DNA of 64,000 bases from Siderastrea radians (lineage: Eukaryota > Cnidaria > Anthozoa > Scleractinia > Rhizangiidae), in the NCBI GenBank assembly GCA_964017195.1, contig OZ024890.1, forward strand, positions 69,121,376-69,185,375. Direction: 5' to 3'. Shown piece after piece: positions 10,901 to 23,613 of this stretch. Numbering within the stretch: the first letter of the stretch is position 1; every line of letters starts with the position of its first letter. The position numbers and the translations under genes were made by a program. The notes below the pieces were generated by a model that saw nothing but the letters and a program-made list of their open reading frames with translations, did not search any database and was not told where the DNA came from.

Positions 10901-13900
10901 AAAGATGGACAGAATCAGATGCATGATTGGGACTAAAACAATGAAAATAAGGGATAAGGAGGGTACAAGGATATTGCTGGTGTTAGCTTTAGTACAACAT
11001 TTTGTTTATTTGTTCGTTTCATGATTATTTGAAATTTGCCTGAAGGGAATTTCGCACATATTGTAGAACTGGTTATATTGACAGGCTGGACACTAAGTTT
11101 CACTGTAAGTGCTCAAATAACTTAAATCCTGTTTGTATATTTCCTACCTTAGGCACGCTAATTCCATTTCAAAAGGAGTCACAATGGGCTTGTAGAATTC
11201 CTGTGTGACATGAAAAGAAATTTTAACGAGAACCCCAAAACACTGGAAACGGAGCAGCATGAAACTGAAGGATGCTGGCACGCATAAAGGAAAGTTTGGA
11301 AAGGTACCCTTGTCAGACAGAATTAGCTTTTTCTTCTTTTCTTTTTCCCAATATGCGGGTGGGTGCCAACAAGTGAAGGATTGCAATCAAGAACATCCTA
11401 AATTGATATTTTTTCCCCCGCTATAAGTGTTGCCTTTTTGCTTCAAATAAGAACTTTCTCTCCCCCGACACCCTCTTTGAATATGTCATAAAATGAGAAC
11501 GTACACTGTATCTATTTGTTGAGCACACTGCAAGTCCTACCTGTGAATCAATCAGCGTATTTTCTGGACAAGCCACTAACACATACACATCAACCTCCAT
11601 AAAGTTGGCCATTTTTGGAACATTAAGCTTCCCCATGACAAACAAATAAGACTGAAAAAGAACATTCGGATTTCAAGATCATTTTCCTTTAACCTTAGAT
11701 TACCATTAGGTGTTTCCAAGTTTGCGAACATAATGATAAGGGCCCCAACTAACACTACGTGGATTTTTATTGACTCAGAAATCAAACGAATGCAGTTCAC
11801 AAGACTAATTTAATGCCATCTTTATTTCTTACCAAAATTTGTCACAGCTTTACAGTGAAACCCATTAAACCATGAACGCCTAAAATTATTTCTGGAATGT
11901 TTATTGTTCTGCGACCAATCAGATTCGAGACGTAACCGCAACAAACCGCAAGAGTTATTAGCTGAAAGGTTTCGATCACGAAACGAGTCGGTGGCTTTTG
12001 CGTCCACGATTAATTCTCAGTTTCACCGCCGATTAACAAACACCCTGAAATTGTTATTTTTTTTTTACTATTTCAGAGTTTATGCATAAGCAAAGAATAA
12101 CTATAAACGATATTTTACTGAAAAGAGATAAATAATCGAACAGACACGGCTAGACAGCGCGTCTGGCAGCAGAATAATTGTATTCAGTTTTTCAGTTTTT
12201 TTTTAAAAAACGGCCTCTCCGGTGTTGTCAGTATTAATCATTTGTAGGTTTCAGCCTTTTCCCTGTTTGACCAAAACAGTTTACTGAATAAACTTTGCAA
12301 AAGTTTCGCTTTACCCTACTTTTGTGTGGAGAACACTGCATCAAGCTCATTTACGGCAAAACTCTTCCGTCCAAGATGTCACGCAAGCCGTTATGCATGG
12401 TTCAATTCTACCTGTTACCATCCCCCCCCCGGGCACACCCCCGGGGATTTGCAATTTTTTTCTCACTTGGCAGTCTATTCCCCACCCCCGGGCACGCAGA
12501 AAGAGACAATTCCCCACCCCCGGGACTCCTCATCGACCACAAATACGTTGTTTTGTGTTCAAAACATGAATAACTATATTGATTTCCGTACAATAGCAAA
12601 ACCAGACATTTTGACAAGAACTTAACCCTTTCCCGTCCGATTTTTTTCCTTAAAAAACGCATTTTTTACCGTTAAAGCGGTTTTTTGAGTGCTATGTTGC
12701 CAAATGCCACTAAACTTTGCTACAAAAGCGTTTTCTTACAATTTAGCTAGATTTTGAGCCAGCTTCTGTTGTAAATTGTACAATATTTTGATTTCACGCA
12801 TGCGCATAAGCCAAAATTTGGACTTCTTTTTTTTTTTTTTTTTTTTTTTTTGCTGATTCATTTCCAATTTTTTTCTCGCTTCTTTTGCTTTCCTTTTTCT
12901 CTCCCTTTCTTTTCTCTTTATCTTCTACACCTTATCCCCTTTCTATCCACTGGAAAAGTTTTGGCCTCAGTCCTTCAAAAAACCTGGAAATGGAACATTG
13001 ATCAACTAGGTGACTTGGCCTATTTTCCCCCAACTTTGCACCCAAAATTGGACACGTTTTTTCTGGTATAGCTCTACCAGAATTTAGTCGATATTCAAAA
13101 TGGACACACATATTGATGGATCTGTCCTTGCTGTATTAGCTGCTTATCAAAACAATTTGGTAACGTCAAAAATGATGACATCAGGAGTGGTTCAATGGTT
13201 CCCGACGTTAACGTCGGGAAGATACTAGTCTTGACGGGAAAGAGTTAAACGCTTTTCTAGAGTTTATTGAACGAAGGACACTACATGCATAATATAATAA
13301 AAAAATGAACACTATATTTGATAAAGAAAACAAGAAAAACCTCTAACCACACTGACATACGGCAGGCGAGTAAAGAAATTCTTCGCCACGTGTTTTATTC
13401 TAAATATAGCGCATACTCACAAGAGGCCCGTGAACAAATTAATGGCAGCATTTAAAGGAGTTTTTCTTAGCTTGTTTCCTAAGAACACTGGACTGAGATC
13501 TCTGTTTAATATAAAGCTGTGCATCCGTTTTTATATAGAGTGTATTTAAGTCGCCTTATTATAAATATGTACACACTGAAGAAATATTTCTTTATTCGTG
13601 ACGACCGCCATTCATTCGAGTAGGCATCAAACGCACATTCATTCAACAATTTATAACAAACGTAACCGCCGAACACAGATTTTAATTTTGAGAGATTATT
13701 CTCTAACCAGTCTGCTACAAATTCGAGAGATTTCCCTGGAAATAGGCAGTCTTCTCCACGCGGTCCGGGCTGAGAAGTGACGTGCTTTATAAATATAATT
13801 ACAAGAACAACAAAAAGTTATTTTCGATTTGCCCCGCCCCCCTACCCCCGGGACAAGACCGCTTCAACCAATTCCCCACCCCCGGGCCCGAAGGGCTGGA

Positions 13901-16900
13901 CTTATCCCCGGGGTTGCCCGGGGGGGGGATGGTAACAGGTAAAATTGAACCATGCATTAGCCGAACATTTTACGTTATGGACATGAAACAACGAGCTGGA
14001 TTTTTGTTCCACGATTCTCAATTTTTTTATACCCTTTGGAAATACTGAAGTTGTTATTCTTTTAGATTTCAGATAGCTTCTGTATGAACGAAGGATAGAC
14101 GGCACAAGTGAACAAATGTCCAGTTCTAGTAGAAGCGATTCGCGCGTTTAGTATATTTTAAAAAAGATACGTTTCCTTCGGTGTTTGCATAAACATCCCA
14201 TTTATCACTTCTTTGGTTTTGCCTCAAAACGTGCTTCATGTTTTTGGCAGTCATTTGATGTTTTCGATTCCGTCGGTCCAAAGTAACACAACTACCGAAC
14301 TGAGACCTAAATAGCTAATCAAAAGCGAGTGTAATTTTTCAAAATTTTTGCAACCGTACGCAAGTTGCACGCATGTTTGTATCTGCAACGGCAGGCGTGT
14401 TTGTGTTTACTGTGAAAACTCGGGTCTAACAGAAACTACAGTAATTATTGCTCTACTGCAATAATCGGCAGTGAAACTGTGAATTTATTGTGGACGCAAA
14501 AGCCACCGACTCGTTTCGTGATCGAAACCTCTCAGCTAATTACTCTTGCGGTTTGTTGCGGTTACGTCTCGAATCTGATTGGTCGCAGAACAATAAACAT
14601 TCCAGAAATAATTTTAGGCGTTCATGGTTTAATGGGTTTCACTGTAATTATGAACTTTAAAAAGGCCGTCATCATGCCTTGAAACTTTGCAAAATCTTTG
14701 TCAAAGTCAAAACACAACAGCAATGTCAAAAAGGTGAACTTGATAATGGTTTTGAATGGTTAAAAATGGTTAATCCATTTCGTCTTGATTCACATGTTTT
14801 TTTGAACATATATTTTTTGTCTTTAAGCACAAACACATTTAGAGTCAAATGTTGCCATGAGGTTTGGTTGAGACAAATTAATAAATTTGGTTCACACATG
14901 GAGCCTAACTGGCCTGAATAGTTCTGAAAAACAACTTATCAGTAGTGTGGTGTGTCTCTGATTTTAAAGGAAGAGTAAGGTGTATTTTTCATTCAATGTA
15001 TGTTAAGAATTTATGTCCTAGACCCATTACAGTGACAGAAAACAAATTAAAACTCTTTTTGGGATGGGTGCAATTTAACTGGATAACACAAGAGCTAGGC
15101 CTGATTTTACTGATATTATTGAGGTCTATTTCATACAGCAGTAATTTTGAGTAACTTACATTTGATCAGATAGTTATTCTAGTCAACCATTGAGAATCAA
15201 TTGAAAGAGAATACCTTTTTTCCTGCCATCTTTATAACTTTTTTTAGTCTTTCAATGACCTCTAAGTAATCAGCTGTGGAAATAAAATTCTTTTATTTTT
15301 CTTACTCATTAAATTTACCAACACTTCATTACTATGCAAGTCACAGGAATGAAAGAAAGACTCAGCTGGTTATCATGATTATCATTAATGATAAAATGAA
15401 TTCATGTGCCCATGAATTAACCCAAATTATTATCATCAGAATCATGTTGCATTACCTACACCTAGTGTTCCCACCACTATTCCAACAACTTGTGCATCCT
15501 TAGCTCGCTGGATCATGTAATACCTACACAACAAATTTTAAAAAATCATGTGAAGAGAAGAACCCACTAAAACAACTAACGAAGAACCTTAAAATTTATT
15601 ATTTCATGATTTGGACATATTCCTTTGTTGCTCAAGGACTGTAAAACTTACACCATTCATGAATGTGTTTTGTTAAGGTTTGGGAAGGGATTGATATTGT
15701 TGGAGAGAAGAGAAGGCCTGATGAATGGAATCAAGGCATATCACAAAGGCATGGGCAATACACAGATAAAACTCAGGGAAATCCACGTCTAAAACGTAAA
15801 ATGAAGCTAAAACAATGTTAAATTGTCAATTTGAAGAATCACTCCCATATCAAGAACACACAGGAATCACTTACCTTTTCATCAGTGCTTTATTGACATT
15901 CAGTGTTTCTTTTCTTCCAATGTCTGTGCTTGGATCATATGAATAAAACTACAACCAGAAAAATGTTCAACTGACAGAGGTTACTCCACAGACAGAAAAA
16001 TCATTTACAGTTGTGCATGTACTGCCTACAAGTAATAATAATAAAGTAAGATCTTTTATGTCACCAACATTGTTGCATTTTTTAATTTGATAGCATGAGA
16101 CAGAAACTGGTTATTTGCTATGGCCATAAATTTAATTATAATACTTTGAACAAACCTGACATTTATTATAGGACATCATTAAGTTTGTTAAACACAAACT
16201 TTCCCCTCCAATGTAAAACACATCAAACTCCTCCAGCTGTGTGTTCATGGGAAGTCTAAATTCACGTCCAAACCTACAATCAGGCAGGGAATGGATGAGA
16301 ATTGATTATAAGATGAATGGAAAGAATGTCCGACTTTCAAGTGCGCACTTTCTGAAGATTGCCAATGATCCTTAAAGGCTTCTTATTCACCACTTAAAAG
16401 CAAAAATAACCACATAATTTATTTGTGTCAGAAAAATTATATTTTGAAAACGAGTAGCTGAACCAGGAACCAAATCAAAACTGCCAAGGAAAACAATTAC
16501 TGCAAAGCAAAGTGGTCAGACTCTGTTACAGGAAAGAGCTAGCATATCAGAAGATAGTAGCCTGAGCAAGTCTGAGAAACTTTGGATAAAAAGACAACAA
16601 AACAGTGAAGAAAATCTCTGAATATGTGTAAATGTCACCATCTGATTCTTAGAAGCCATTTATTCTTCTATTCAACCAATATGAGTTTAAACTTGGCTGG
16701 AGTACCATTTGTGAGGTGCTTTATTGGATGATGGACAACATTAATATTAGTTTTACATAAATCAATCAATAGTGTTTTTTTAAATAATTATTTTGTCCTC
16801 AGTCTTCTACAGTAATTGTTTCTAAAGTGCATGGTTAATGGCTGATTAGGTGAGAAACATACCATAAAATTCTAAACTTAAGGAGGCTCGCAACAGTTTT

Positions 16901-19900
16901 TTTGGCCTTGAGGTGTATCTTTTAAAGTCAAAATTTCGCATAGAAGGTAAACTTCGATTTCCTTGATACTACATCACCTTTTCAACATATGATCAAAGTT
17001 TATTTTCTCACTGGTTTCCTAGCAACAGCTGTCACCATGGCAACGGTAATGGACAACCCCTCATTTTAAATAATGTCGAATATCTCGAAAACTAGTCAGA
17101 CACTTTGTGACGAAACTTGAACTATTTGAACTACTTAACCTACACAACTTGTATGCGAAATTAGGGAAAAATCTGTAAGAGCGTTTTCATGTAAATCATG
17201 ATTCATTTTTTACGGGCTGATTTTGGTCATTCCTGCAATTTTCTCCAATATTTCAAGAAAGATAAAACTTAACACTTTCTCTTTTCAGTTGAAGGATCTT
17301 TCATGATATCAAAACATTCTTACTGTACATTGAGCTTTCTAGGTGGCTGCGATTTTAAGATATTTATATTTAAAAACTGCTAAAATGCAGCACAAATCAG
17401 CCAAAAAGTTCGTAATTTGCATAAATAGAAACATTTTTAAACTGCCCTTACAGATTTTTCTCTTAAATTGATTGCCGTTAGAATAATAATTCTTTTTGAT
17501 ATTCCAGTGAGCTTTAGACTGAATAAACATTTCTGTTCTTAGATAAGAAGGCTGAATCTCGGTCAAGTTTCAGTCGTTATTAACTTTCAACGAGCAACAG
17601 TTTTACTTTGTTTTTCCTGGTCTATTTCACGGTTATTCACGTGCAATTAATATTTATACACGCTGCACTTGTGTCCTCTCGTGCGCTTATAATTCCTTCT
17701 CATAATAAAAAATATATATATTCGTCTTCTGAGCTTGTTTCTCTTCCTTTTTCGGCCCCAGTGTACTTAAATCCGTAATTAAAAATGCTAAAACATCAGT
17801 CAGTATTTAAAGAATAATGGAAAAGAGTCTCCAGGAAGAAACTCAGAAGACGAAAATTTTTTATTATTACGAGAAGGAATTATAAATGCACGAGAGGACA
17901 CAAGCGCAGCGTGTATAAATATTCATTGCACGTTAATAACCGTGAAATAGACCAGGAAAACCAAAATAAAACTGTTACTCGTTGAAAGTTAATAACGACT
18001 GAAACTTGACCGAGATTCAGCCTTCTTATCTAATAACAGAAATGGTTATTCAGCCTAAAACTCACTGGAACATCAAAAAGAATTATTATTCTAACGGCAA
18101 TCAGTTTAAGAGAGAAAACTGTAAGGGTAATTTAGAAATATTTCTATTTATGCAAATTACGAACTTTTTCGCTGATTTGTACTGCATTTTAGCAGTTTTT
18201 AAATATAAATATCTTAAAAGCGCAGCCACCTAGGAAGCTCAATGTACATTAAAAATGTTTTGATGTCATGAAAGATCCTTCAACTGAAAAGAGAAAGTGT
18301 TAAGTTTTATCTTTCTTGAAATATTGGAGAAAATTGCAGGAATGACCAAAATCAGCCCGTAAAAAATGAATCATGATTTACTCGAAAACGCTCTTACAGA
18401 TTTTTCCCTAATTTCGCATACAAGTTGTGTAGGTTGAGTAGTTCAAATAGTTCAAGTTTCGTCATAAAGTGTCTGACTAGTTTTCGAGATATTCGACATT
18501 ATTTAAAATGAGGGGTTGTCCATTACCGTTGCTATAGTGACAGCTGTTGCTAGGAAACCAGCGAGAAAATAAACTTTGATCATATGTTGAAAAGGTGATG
18601 TAGTATTAAGGAAATCGAAGTTTACCTTCTATGCGAAATTTTGACTTCAAAAGATACACTCCAAGGCCAAAAAAACTGTTGCGAGCCTCCTTAACTCTAG
18701 GATCCATGTTCCAGGGAAGGGGGCTGGGAAAGCTTCTTATCAAAAGGCTATTAATTTGCAACCGGTGAGATTTGGGGGCGGGATAATATTGCTTGAGGTG
18801 GTACATGTATATTAGGAATTTGCACAACTTCAGATATCCACAAATGACACCAAGCTCTTTACTCACTTGCAAAAAAAGCCTTTCTCAAGGCTCTGTAAAG
18901 ATTTTTTTTCAGTATCCTCAAGTGAATGCATCTCAACATGACATTCCATTGATTTACTAGTCAATAATGTTTCACAAGTTGTGATGTCTTGGGAATTGTC
19001 CTCCTTTAAATCTTTTTCAGCAGTTGAATATATGAGCCTTGCAAATATCACATTTGGATAATAATGTTTGATAGAATTTTCCAGTTTCCCTGAAAATGAG
19101 AGTTGATTTTGATATAATGCAAATTATAACAGTCTACAGATACAACATTGCCAAGAATCAATTAAATAATTATTATTATAATACATATCTAAAAAATGAT
19201 GGATGCTAATAAGAATAATTCTCAGTGGCATACTATAGGGGGGGGGGGGGTCACATAAGGTGAGTTCTGTCTGTGTCCATGCTAACAGACTGAACAGGCC
19301 ATGTGGTTATAGATGCTGGCTTGTAGCCGTCCAGTTCAAGCAGCATTAGGCAACTGATTTCTTAACTGGATGGGACACTAGTCTACTGCATTTTGCTTAA
19401 TAGTCTACATTCTTACCGGTTCAGTGGAACCCACATAATATACTTCCAAAGGCAGAGAACCAGAGATTGTGGAGTAATGTTTATTCTCTAAGGAAACATT
19501 TAGAGAAATTACACAGAGGACAGCCCAGGTAGCTGGGAGTCACTTTTTTATTATGGAGTCTCCTGTTGATGTCAACATATCATGACTATTTGTTTAAAAA
19601 TAAGCAAAAGGCCCAAATGGCCAGAACATTTTTCCATTTTGAATGGTTCCCACTATCCACCCCCTACACTGCTAACAGTCCCTCTCTGGAAACCCGAGCG
19701 GCAAGCAATATGCGACGCAGTGATTGGGCGAGTGAAGCGAAGTTAATGTGAGCCGAGTTCTCCCTCAGCTTGTTCTCTCATTCGCTCGTTTTTCGCCCGC
19801 CTACTCAACTGACCAAAAAGGGACAGCTGATAGTCTGTCCACCCACTTTCACTTTAGTCTCCCTCCTTACACAGATGAGCAATCTAGATTTCCTAAGTAG

Positions 19901-22900
19901 TGATATTATAAGTTTTAATGAGGTTTTTTCAAAATGTCCTCACCCATACAATGACTGTAAACAACATCACAAAACACCAGCACTTTAACAGCAGGATCTG
20001 GAAACATCTGTCTAAACTTGTCCAAGCATCTCTGAATGTCGACTGGCCATTTACCAAATATGTGCAACACTGGAAGCCTGCGTGTCCTGATAGAAAAAAA
20101 ATAGAGGTAAAAGTGAGGTTATTGCCTGTAAAAAGCAAATTTTAAGGTTCAAAACCTTCACATTTTGCAAAAAATAGCTTTTAAATTTACAACTTTTTTA
20201 ATTCTACATTGCAAAAATCATGAAAATTAATACTTGCAAAAATAACTAACAACAGGCTACTTCCTACAAAGAGGGGGTGGATGGCTGAAGTGTCATTGTA
20301 CACCAACACAACTAAGAGGGTGTCAATGGGGTATACCTCTAGTCAGTAAACAGTTAAAAAAATCCCTTTTAGTTAGTAAACAGTAAAAAAATCCCTTTTA
20401 GTCAGTAAACAGCAAACGGGGAAAAAAGTCAGTTAATAATTAATGTTTACTAACTTTTTTCTCACAATTTAGTCAACAGCGATGTTGTTCACAACCTTTC
20501 TTCTTCATAGTGGTAGGAAAAGAATCCCAGAATCGATAAAACGGTCTTAAATAAAAAATAAACGAAAATAAAAAACAGCATGGAAAATACTTCACTGACG
20601 AACGGGTGAGTTTCTGACGAGTGAACAAAAATCACATGCGTGCATTTTTCTGTGGCTTAAACTCTATTGTTGAAGACAGCAGCAAGCAGAATCGACAGAA
20701 TCAAACAGGAGTTACCGTCAAGTGGTCTCAAGTGCCAACCGTAAGACTTAATGGGGCTACATCACCATTTCTAGTGTCACTTTAAAAAGCCAAAGGACAT
20801 ATTTATATCAGTGGGAACCTAAACAAATTGGTTCAGCTTTGTTTAAATTTTTTCTACTAGTGCTCTAAGAGTAAACATAAGTGTCCAGAATCCCTCAGCA
20901 GCATAAGACCCGGCTGGAAATGGATTGCAACTTGAAAAAAATTAGCCTAATGTTTTCAAGTTTATCGTCGTGTCTTGGTAAACTCAAAAAAACTCTGATA
21001 TCTTTCTTTTAGTGTTCTACAGGTTGATGTTGTGTCTGAGAAAGGTAGTAAGTTTTAATGTAGGGCAGTTCTGATCCAAGAACGTCGAAATCTCCATGAC
21101 ATAGCCCCTTTAAGGTCCTTTAATTGACACCAAGAAAGCCCTCCACATGCAGCCTGAAGTTATTGAAGCTTTCAATTAAATTATATTCTTGAGCGAAAAC
21201 GCTCAATAACTTCGGCATTACACAGCACAAATGGATGCCATGCCACGTTTACCGAGGTCAAAAGTCAGGATAGACCCTGGAACGATCATATAAAGCTGCA
21301 GATACAGCGCAGGCTCAGGGCTTGTCACAAAAATCAGTCACACAGCAGACTAAAAACGACAACAATGGTCGGAAGGTCTTAGCAGGGTCGAAAATCGACT
21401 CAAAAATGATTTAAACAAAGTAATGGCAAACTCAATTTTTTTATTTGCACAGAAAAAACGTTCAAAATTTGTCTTTTATGTACCGCGTACGCTAAAAAAA
21501 TGGCTTCCTTTTATACGATAGTCAGCTCATATTTTGTTATTTATACGGTTACAATAACAAAAAATCCATTGTTATACGCTAGTCAGTCGACCCCATTGAC
21601 ACCCTCAACTAAAGGAGGAGAGGGAGAGGGCAAAACACTTACTGGCTTAGACAAGCTCTGCCATAATGAATGATCAGATCTGCTTCAACATGTTCTGCTG
21701 CTACTTCATCTACACAACAACTACGTGAGGAAGATATTAAACAATTAGACATTAGCTAAGATGAAAACCTTTTCTTCCATTAAGTGCTTATTAAGAACTG
21801 AATGGTAAATAAATTAAAGACCACTAAAAAGCCACGCCATCTCCGAGTGATATGCATGAGATATCCCTTCATTATCCTACAATGGCCTCTTGGATGCTGG
21901 TAGAAGTACATATTGTTTGATGCATTGTTTTCTCCCTTGGTTCAATGGCACCAAGAGGTAGTTCCCAATGTTACCAAATTACTTGAAGAGCTAATTACAA
22001 GTTTCTGAAGGTTCATAAATTGTGAAGGTAATTTGTGTACCTTCCATATGATGTATCTGCCAACACAAAAACCTTCTTTCCACTGTTTTTCTCAATCAAA
22101 GAAGCCACAGAAGCTGAATGAACTAATAGCGAGTCTGGAAACTGAAGTGCAATCTGAAAAGTATCAAATAAACCAGCTTTTACTGCCAATGCAATAAATC
22201 CTGTTCAAGCAAAAAGCTCCAAAACACAATTCCACACAGAATGGGTTCAAGATTTGATTGCAGGGTTCATGAAAGAGAACTGTAAATGTGAAGGATTTTT
22301 TAAAAACAGGATATGAAATTTGTCTGGGACAGCAAGATATCAAATTTTTGATAAGTAGTGGTGGGGGGCAGTCTTGGTGACTAGGTGTTTTGATATGCTC
22401 AGTTTTGTCCCAGGGTGTATTTCACATGAATCTGACACTAAAAAACCTGTCTAGGTCTTCTTAATTCTGTTCCAACTGGCCTTAAATGAGGCCAAAAGAC
22501 TTCAGAACAACTCAACCTACAAAACTTGAAGTACAGCCTGTGTGCGTAATTTAATTAGGTTTAGTTAAAAGTAGAGGAAGAGAGGAAAGTAACAAGGAGA
22601 GGAAGGGCAGGCAGATTTAATCTCTCATTTGGTCTGAGATTTCTGATCTCCTGCATCCTTGGAATTTGTCTGTCAGTACATGACCAGTAAACGTGTAAAA
22701 AGGGGACCAAACCACCAAAATGGGAAGCTTTGACTTGAATTGACTTTACTTACATGTTGTGCCCCCGATCTGTGGGAGGGGACTTTGAAAAAAGATATTC
22801 ACCAAAAAAAACCAAAAAAACTGACATTCCACAACAACATCCTCCGCAATAAATAAACGGACTCACTATATTTGTTTGACTGTTGCCAGTCGTTACAAAT

Positions 22901-23613
22901 TAAGCTTAAACCCGAGTTAAACGTCTTCTACCAAAAATTATGCGCCTATCAATTCGAAAGTTCAACATCCCCCCCCGGGCAACCCCCCGGGCATTTGAGC
23001 TTTTGAAGATTGGCTTGCTCAAATTCCCTCCCCTCGGGGCAAGAAGCCGTTCAAATACCCCACCAATTAGTACTGAACTGCCTCTCCTCAAAGACAAATT
23101 TGGTCTTCAATCAAGCACTTTACATGCCTTTCAGAGAAAGATATGCCGTAATGACACCTTCAATCTTCTATTAAAGACCCTTTTCAAAGAGTTATTCACT
23201 AACAAAGGCGAAATTCTATCTTGTAAATCCGTCAGACCCTGCAACAACCGAAAAAAATCACAGGCCTATTACGTCAGAACAAGAGATATATCCGGTTCAA
23301 ATTCCCCACCCTTCCAACGCAACGTTCAAATTCCCCCCTCCCCGGGCACGATGCACAGTCAAATGCCCGGGGTATGCCCGGGGGGATGTTGAAGTTTCGA
23401 ATTGATCGGCGCATTAAGGTTTTTCTTTCCCCAGCTTTCCCTTACCTTCTGAAAGTTGCCATTATTTATAACTCCAACACATCTTGAAATCTCATAAAAC
23501 TCGTTGATATCCTTTTTACTAGCTACAGTATCATTAGGGATATTTAGTTTTCTTTCTATGACCTCTTTTTCTCCGCCACTAAATTGTACAGGAGAGCTCG
23601 CTACGTCCGCCAT
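7872..23613 (-). CDS. DPH2: diphthamide biosynthesis protein 2, complete 14-exon gene
   Basis: Subunit of the Dph1-Dph2 iron-sulfur enzyme that moves the 3-amino-3-carboxypropyl group of SAM onto a histidine of eEF2, the first step of diphthamide synthesis, in the cytosol. Exons, 5' to 3': 23446-23613, 22041-22153, 21643-21720, 19944-20086, 18867-19089, 16156-16273, 15875-15948, 15456-15523, 15215-15273, 11541-11651, 11148-11200, about 10791-10887, 9827-9911, 7872-8047. Phases agree and the sum is 1566 nt (521 codons plus stop), near the usual ~490-530 aa. Start is [12 protein letters not shown]. Family motifs: [22 protein letters not shown] (Cys95/96), HYGRACLS (Cys117), [55 protein letters not shown] with [16 protein letters not shown]. 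The exon-12 donor (gat/gtgtcc) is the weakest call. Several introns hold transposons; the last ~14 codons overlap a tandem repeat. Confidence 0.93.
8439..8513. repeat. 29-bp inverted repeat with CG-alternating core
   Basis: Arms 8439-8467 and 8485-8513 are complementary with one mismatch around a 17-nt spacer. Each arm contains cgcgcgcgttcata, and the spacer carries a third copy of the same word. It lies in the last DPH2 intron. Confidence 0.85.
8588..8666. repeat. inverted repeat with cccagggtctctcttctt arms
   Basis: The left arm starting at 8588 (tcccagggtctctcttctt) is complementary to 8648-8666, and pairing continues imperfectly inward. The arrangement looks like a miniature foldback element or its remnant. 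It lies in the last DPH2 intron. Confidence 0.75.
9155..9335 (-). repeat. tRNA-derived SINE
   Basis: On the minus strand a tRNA-like head ends in a perfect B box (ggttcgagttc, complement of 9250-9260). It is followed by a hairpin made of an aacctgaatt stretch and an aggcttt stretch (9220-9244). The A box is degenerate. B box plus conserved hairpin fits a tRNA-derived SINE of a kind I associate with cnidarian genomes, rather than a tRNA gene. It lies in the last DPH2 intron. Confidence 0.65.
11853..14644. mobile_element. 2.8-kb non-autonomous DNA transposon with ~185-bp TIRs, TA flanks
   Basis: The left end (CAGTGAAACCCATTAAACC) is repeated inverted at the right end; the arms match over roughly 11853-12036 and 14465-14644. 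TA sits on both sides (11851-11852 and 14645-14646), as for Tc1/mariner-type insertion. Further in, a second inverted pair (about 12385-12450 and 13890-13967) carries runs of C/G with gggca and ccgggg. No transposase frame. The element lies in the DPH2 intron between 11652 and 15214 and contains a TTAA-flanked element. Confidence 0.75.
12626..13244. mobile_element. TTAA-flanked element (piggyBac-like), nested
   Basis: TTAA at 12622-12625 and 13245-13248 flank termini CCCTTTCCCGTC and GACGGGAAAGAG (one mismatch when inverted). TTAA duplication with a CCC start is the piggyBac signature. It is inserted in the larger 11853-14644 element, so it is younger than that element. No transposase frame. 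Confidence 0.65.
16882..18690. mobile_element. 1.8-kb foldback element with ~850-bp inverted arms, TTAA flanks
   Basis: The two halves (about 16882-17745 and 17840-18690) are near-identical inverted copies around a loop of about 100 bp. Termini are GGAGGCTCGCAACAG and its complement. TTAA lies at 16878-16881 and 18691-18694. The mirror-image 75-codon frames at 17339-17566 (-) and 18006-18233 (+) are products of the symmetry, not genes. The element lies in the DPH2 intron between 16274 and 18866. Confidence 0.85.
20316..21606. mobile_element. TIR element with 6-bp target duplication AACTAA
   Basis: Ends GAGGGTGTCAATGGGGT (left) and its near-complement ccccattgacaccctc (right). AACTAA at 20310-20315 and 21607-21612 is a perfect direct repeat. 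Inside the left end, an agtcagtaaacag..atccctttt unit of about 30 bp is repeated three times (20341, 20371, 20400). No transposase frame. It lies in a DPH2 intron; the superfamily is not assigned. Confidence 0.7.
22938..23416. mobile_element. PIF/Harbinger-like miniature element in DPH2 intron 1
   Basis: The left end runs from tgcgcc at about 22939 and the right end to ggcgca at 23415. Each is flanked by TTA, the 3-bp duplication typical of PIF/Harbinger. The ~50-bp TIRs include cgaaag/cttcgaa and a C-run with cgggca. Open frames here (e.g. 22940-23392) are rich in Pro, Gly and Arg because of the GC runs and are not genes. Confidence 0.65.

Noticed and set aside
12295..12662. Cluster of overlapping Pro/Gly-rich frames
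   Set aside because: Caused by C/G-run modules of a transposon; several frames are open at once.
17339..18233. Two nearly identical 75-codon frames on opposite strands
   Set aside because: They are mirror images produced by the foldback element; no family resemblance.
22940..23392. 150-codon Pro/Arg-rich frame
   Set aside because: It spans a TIR element with C/G runs; composition artefact.
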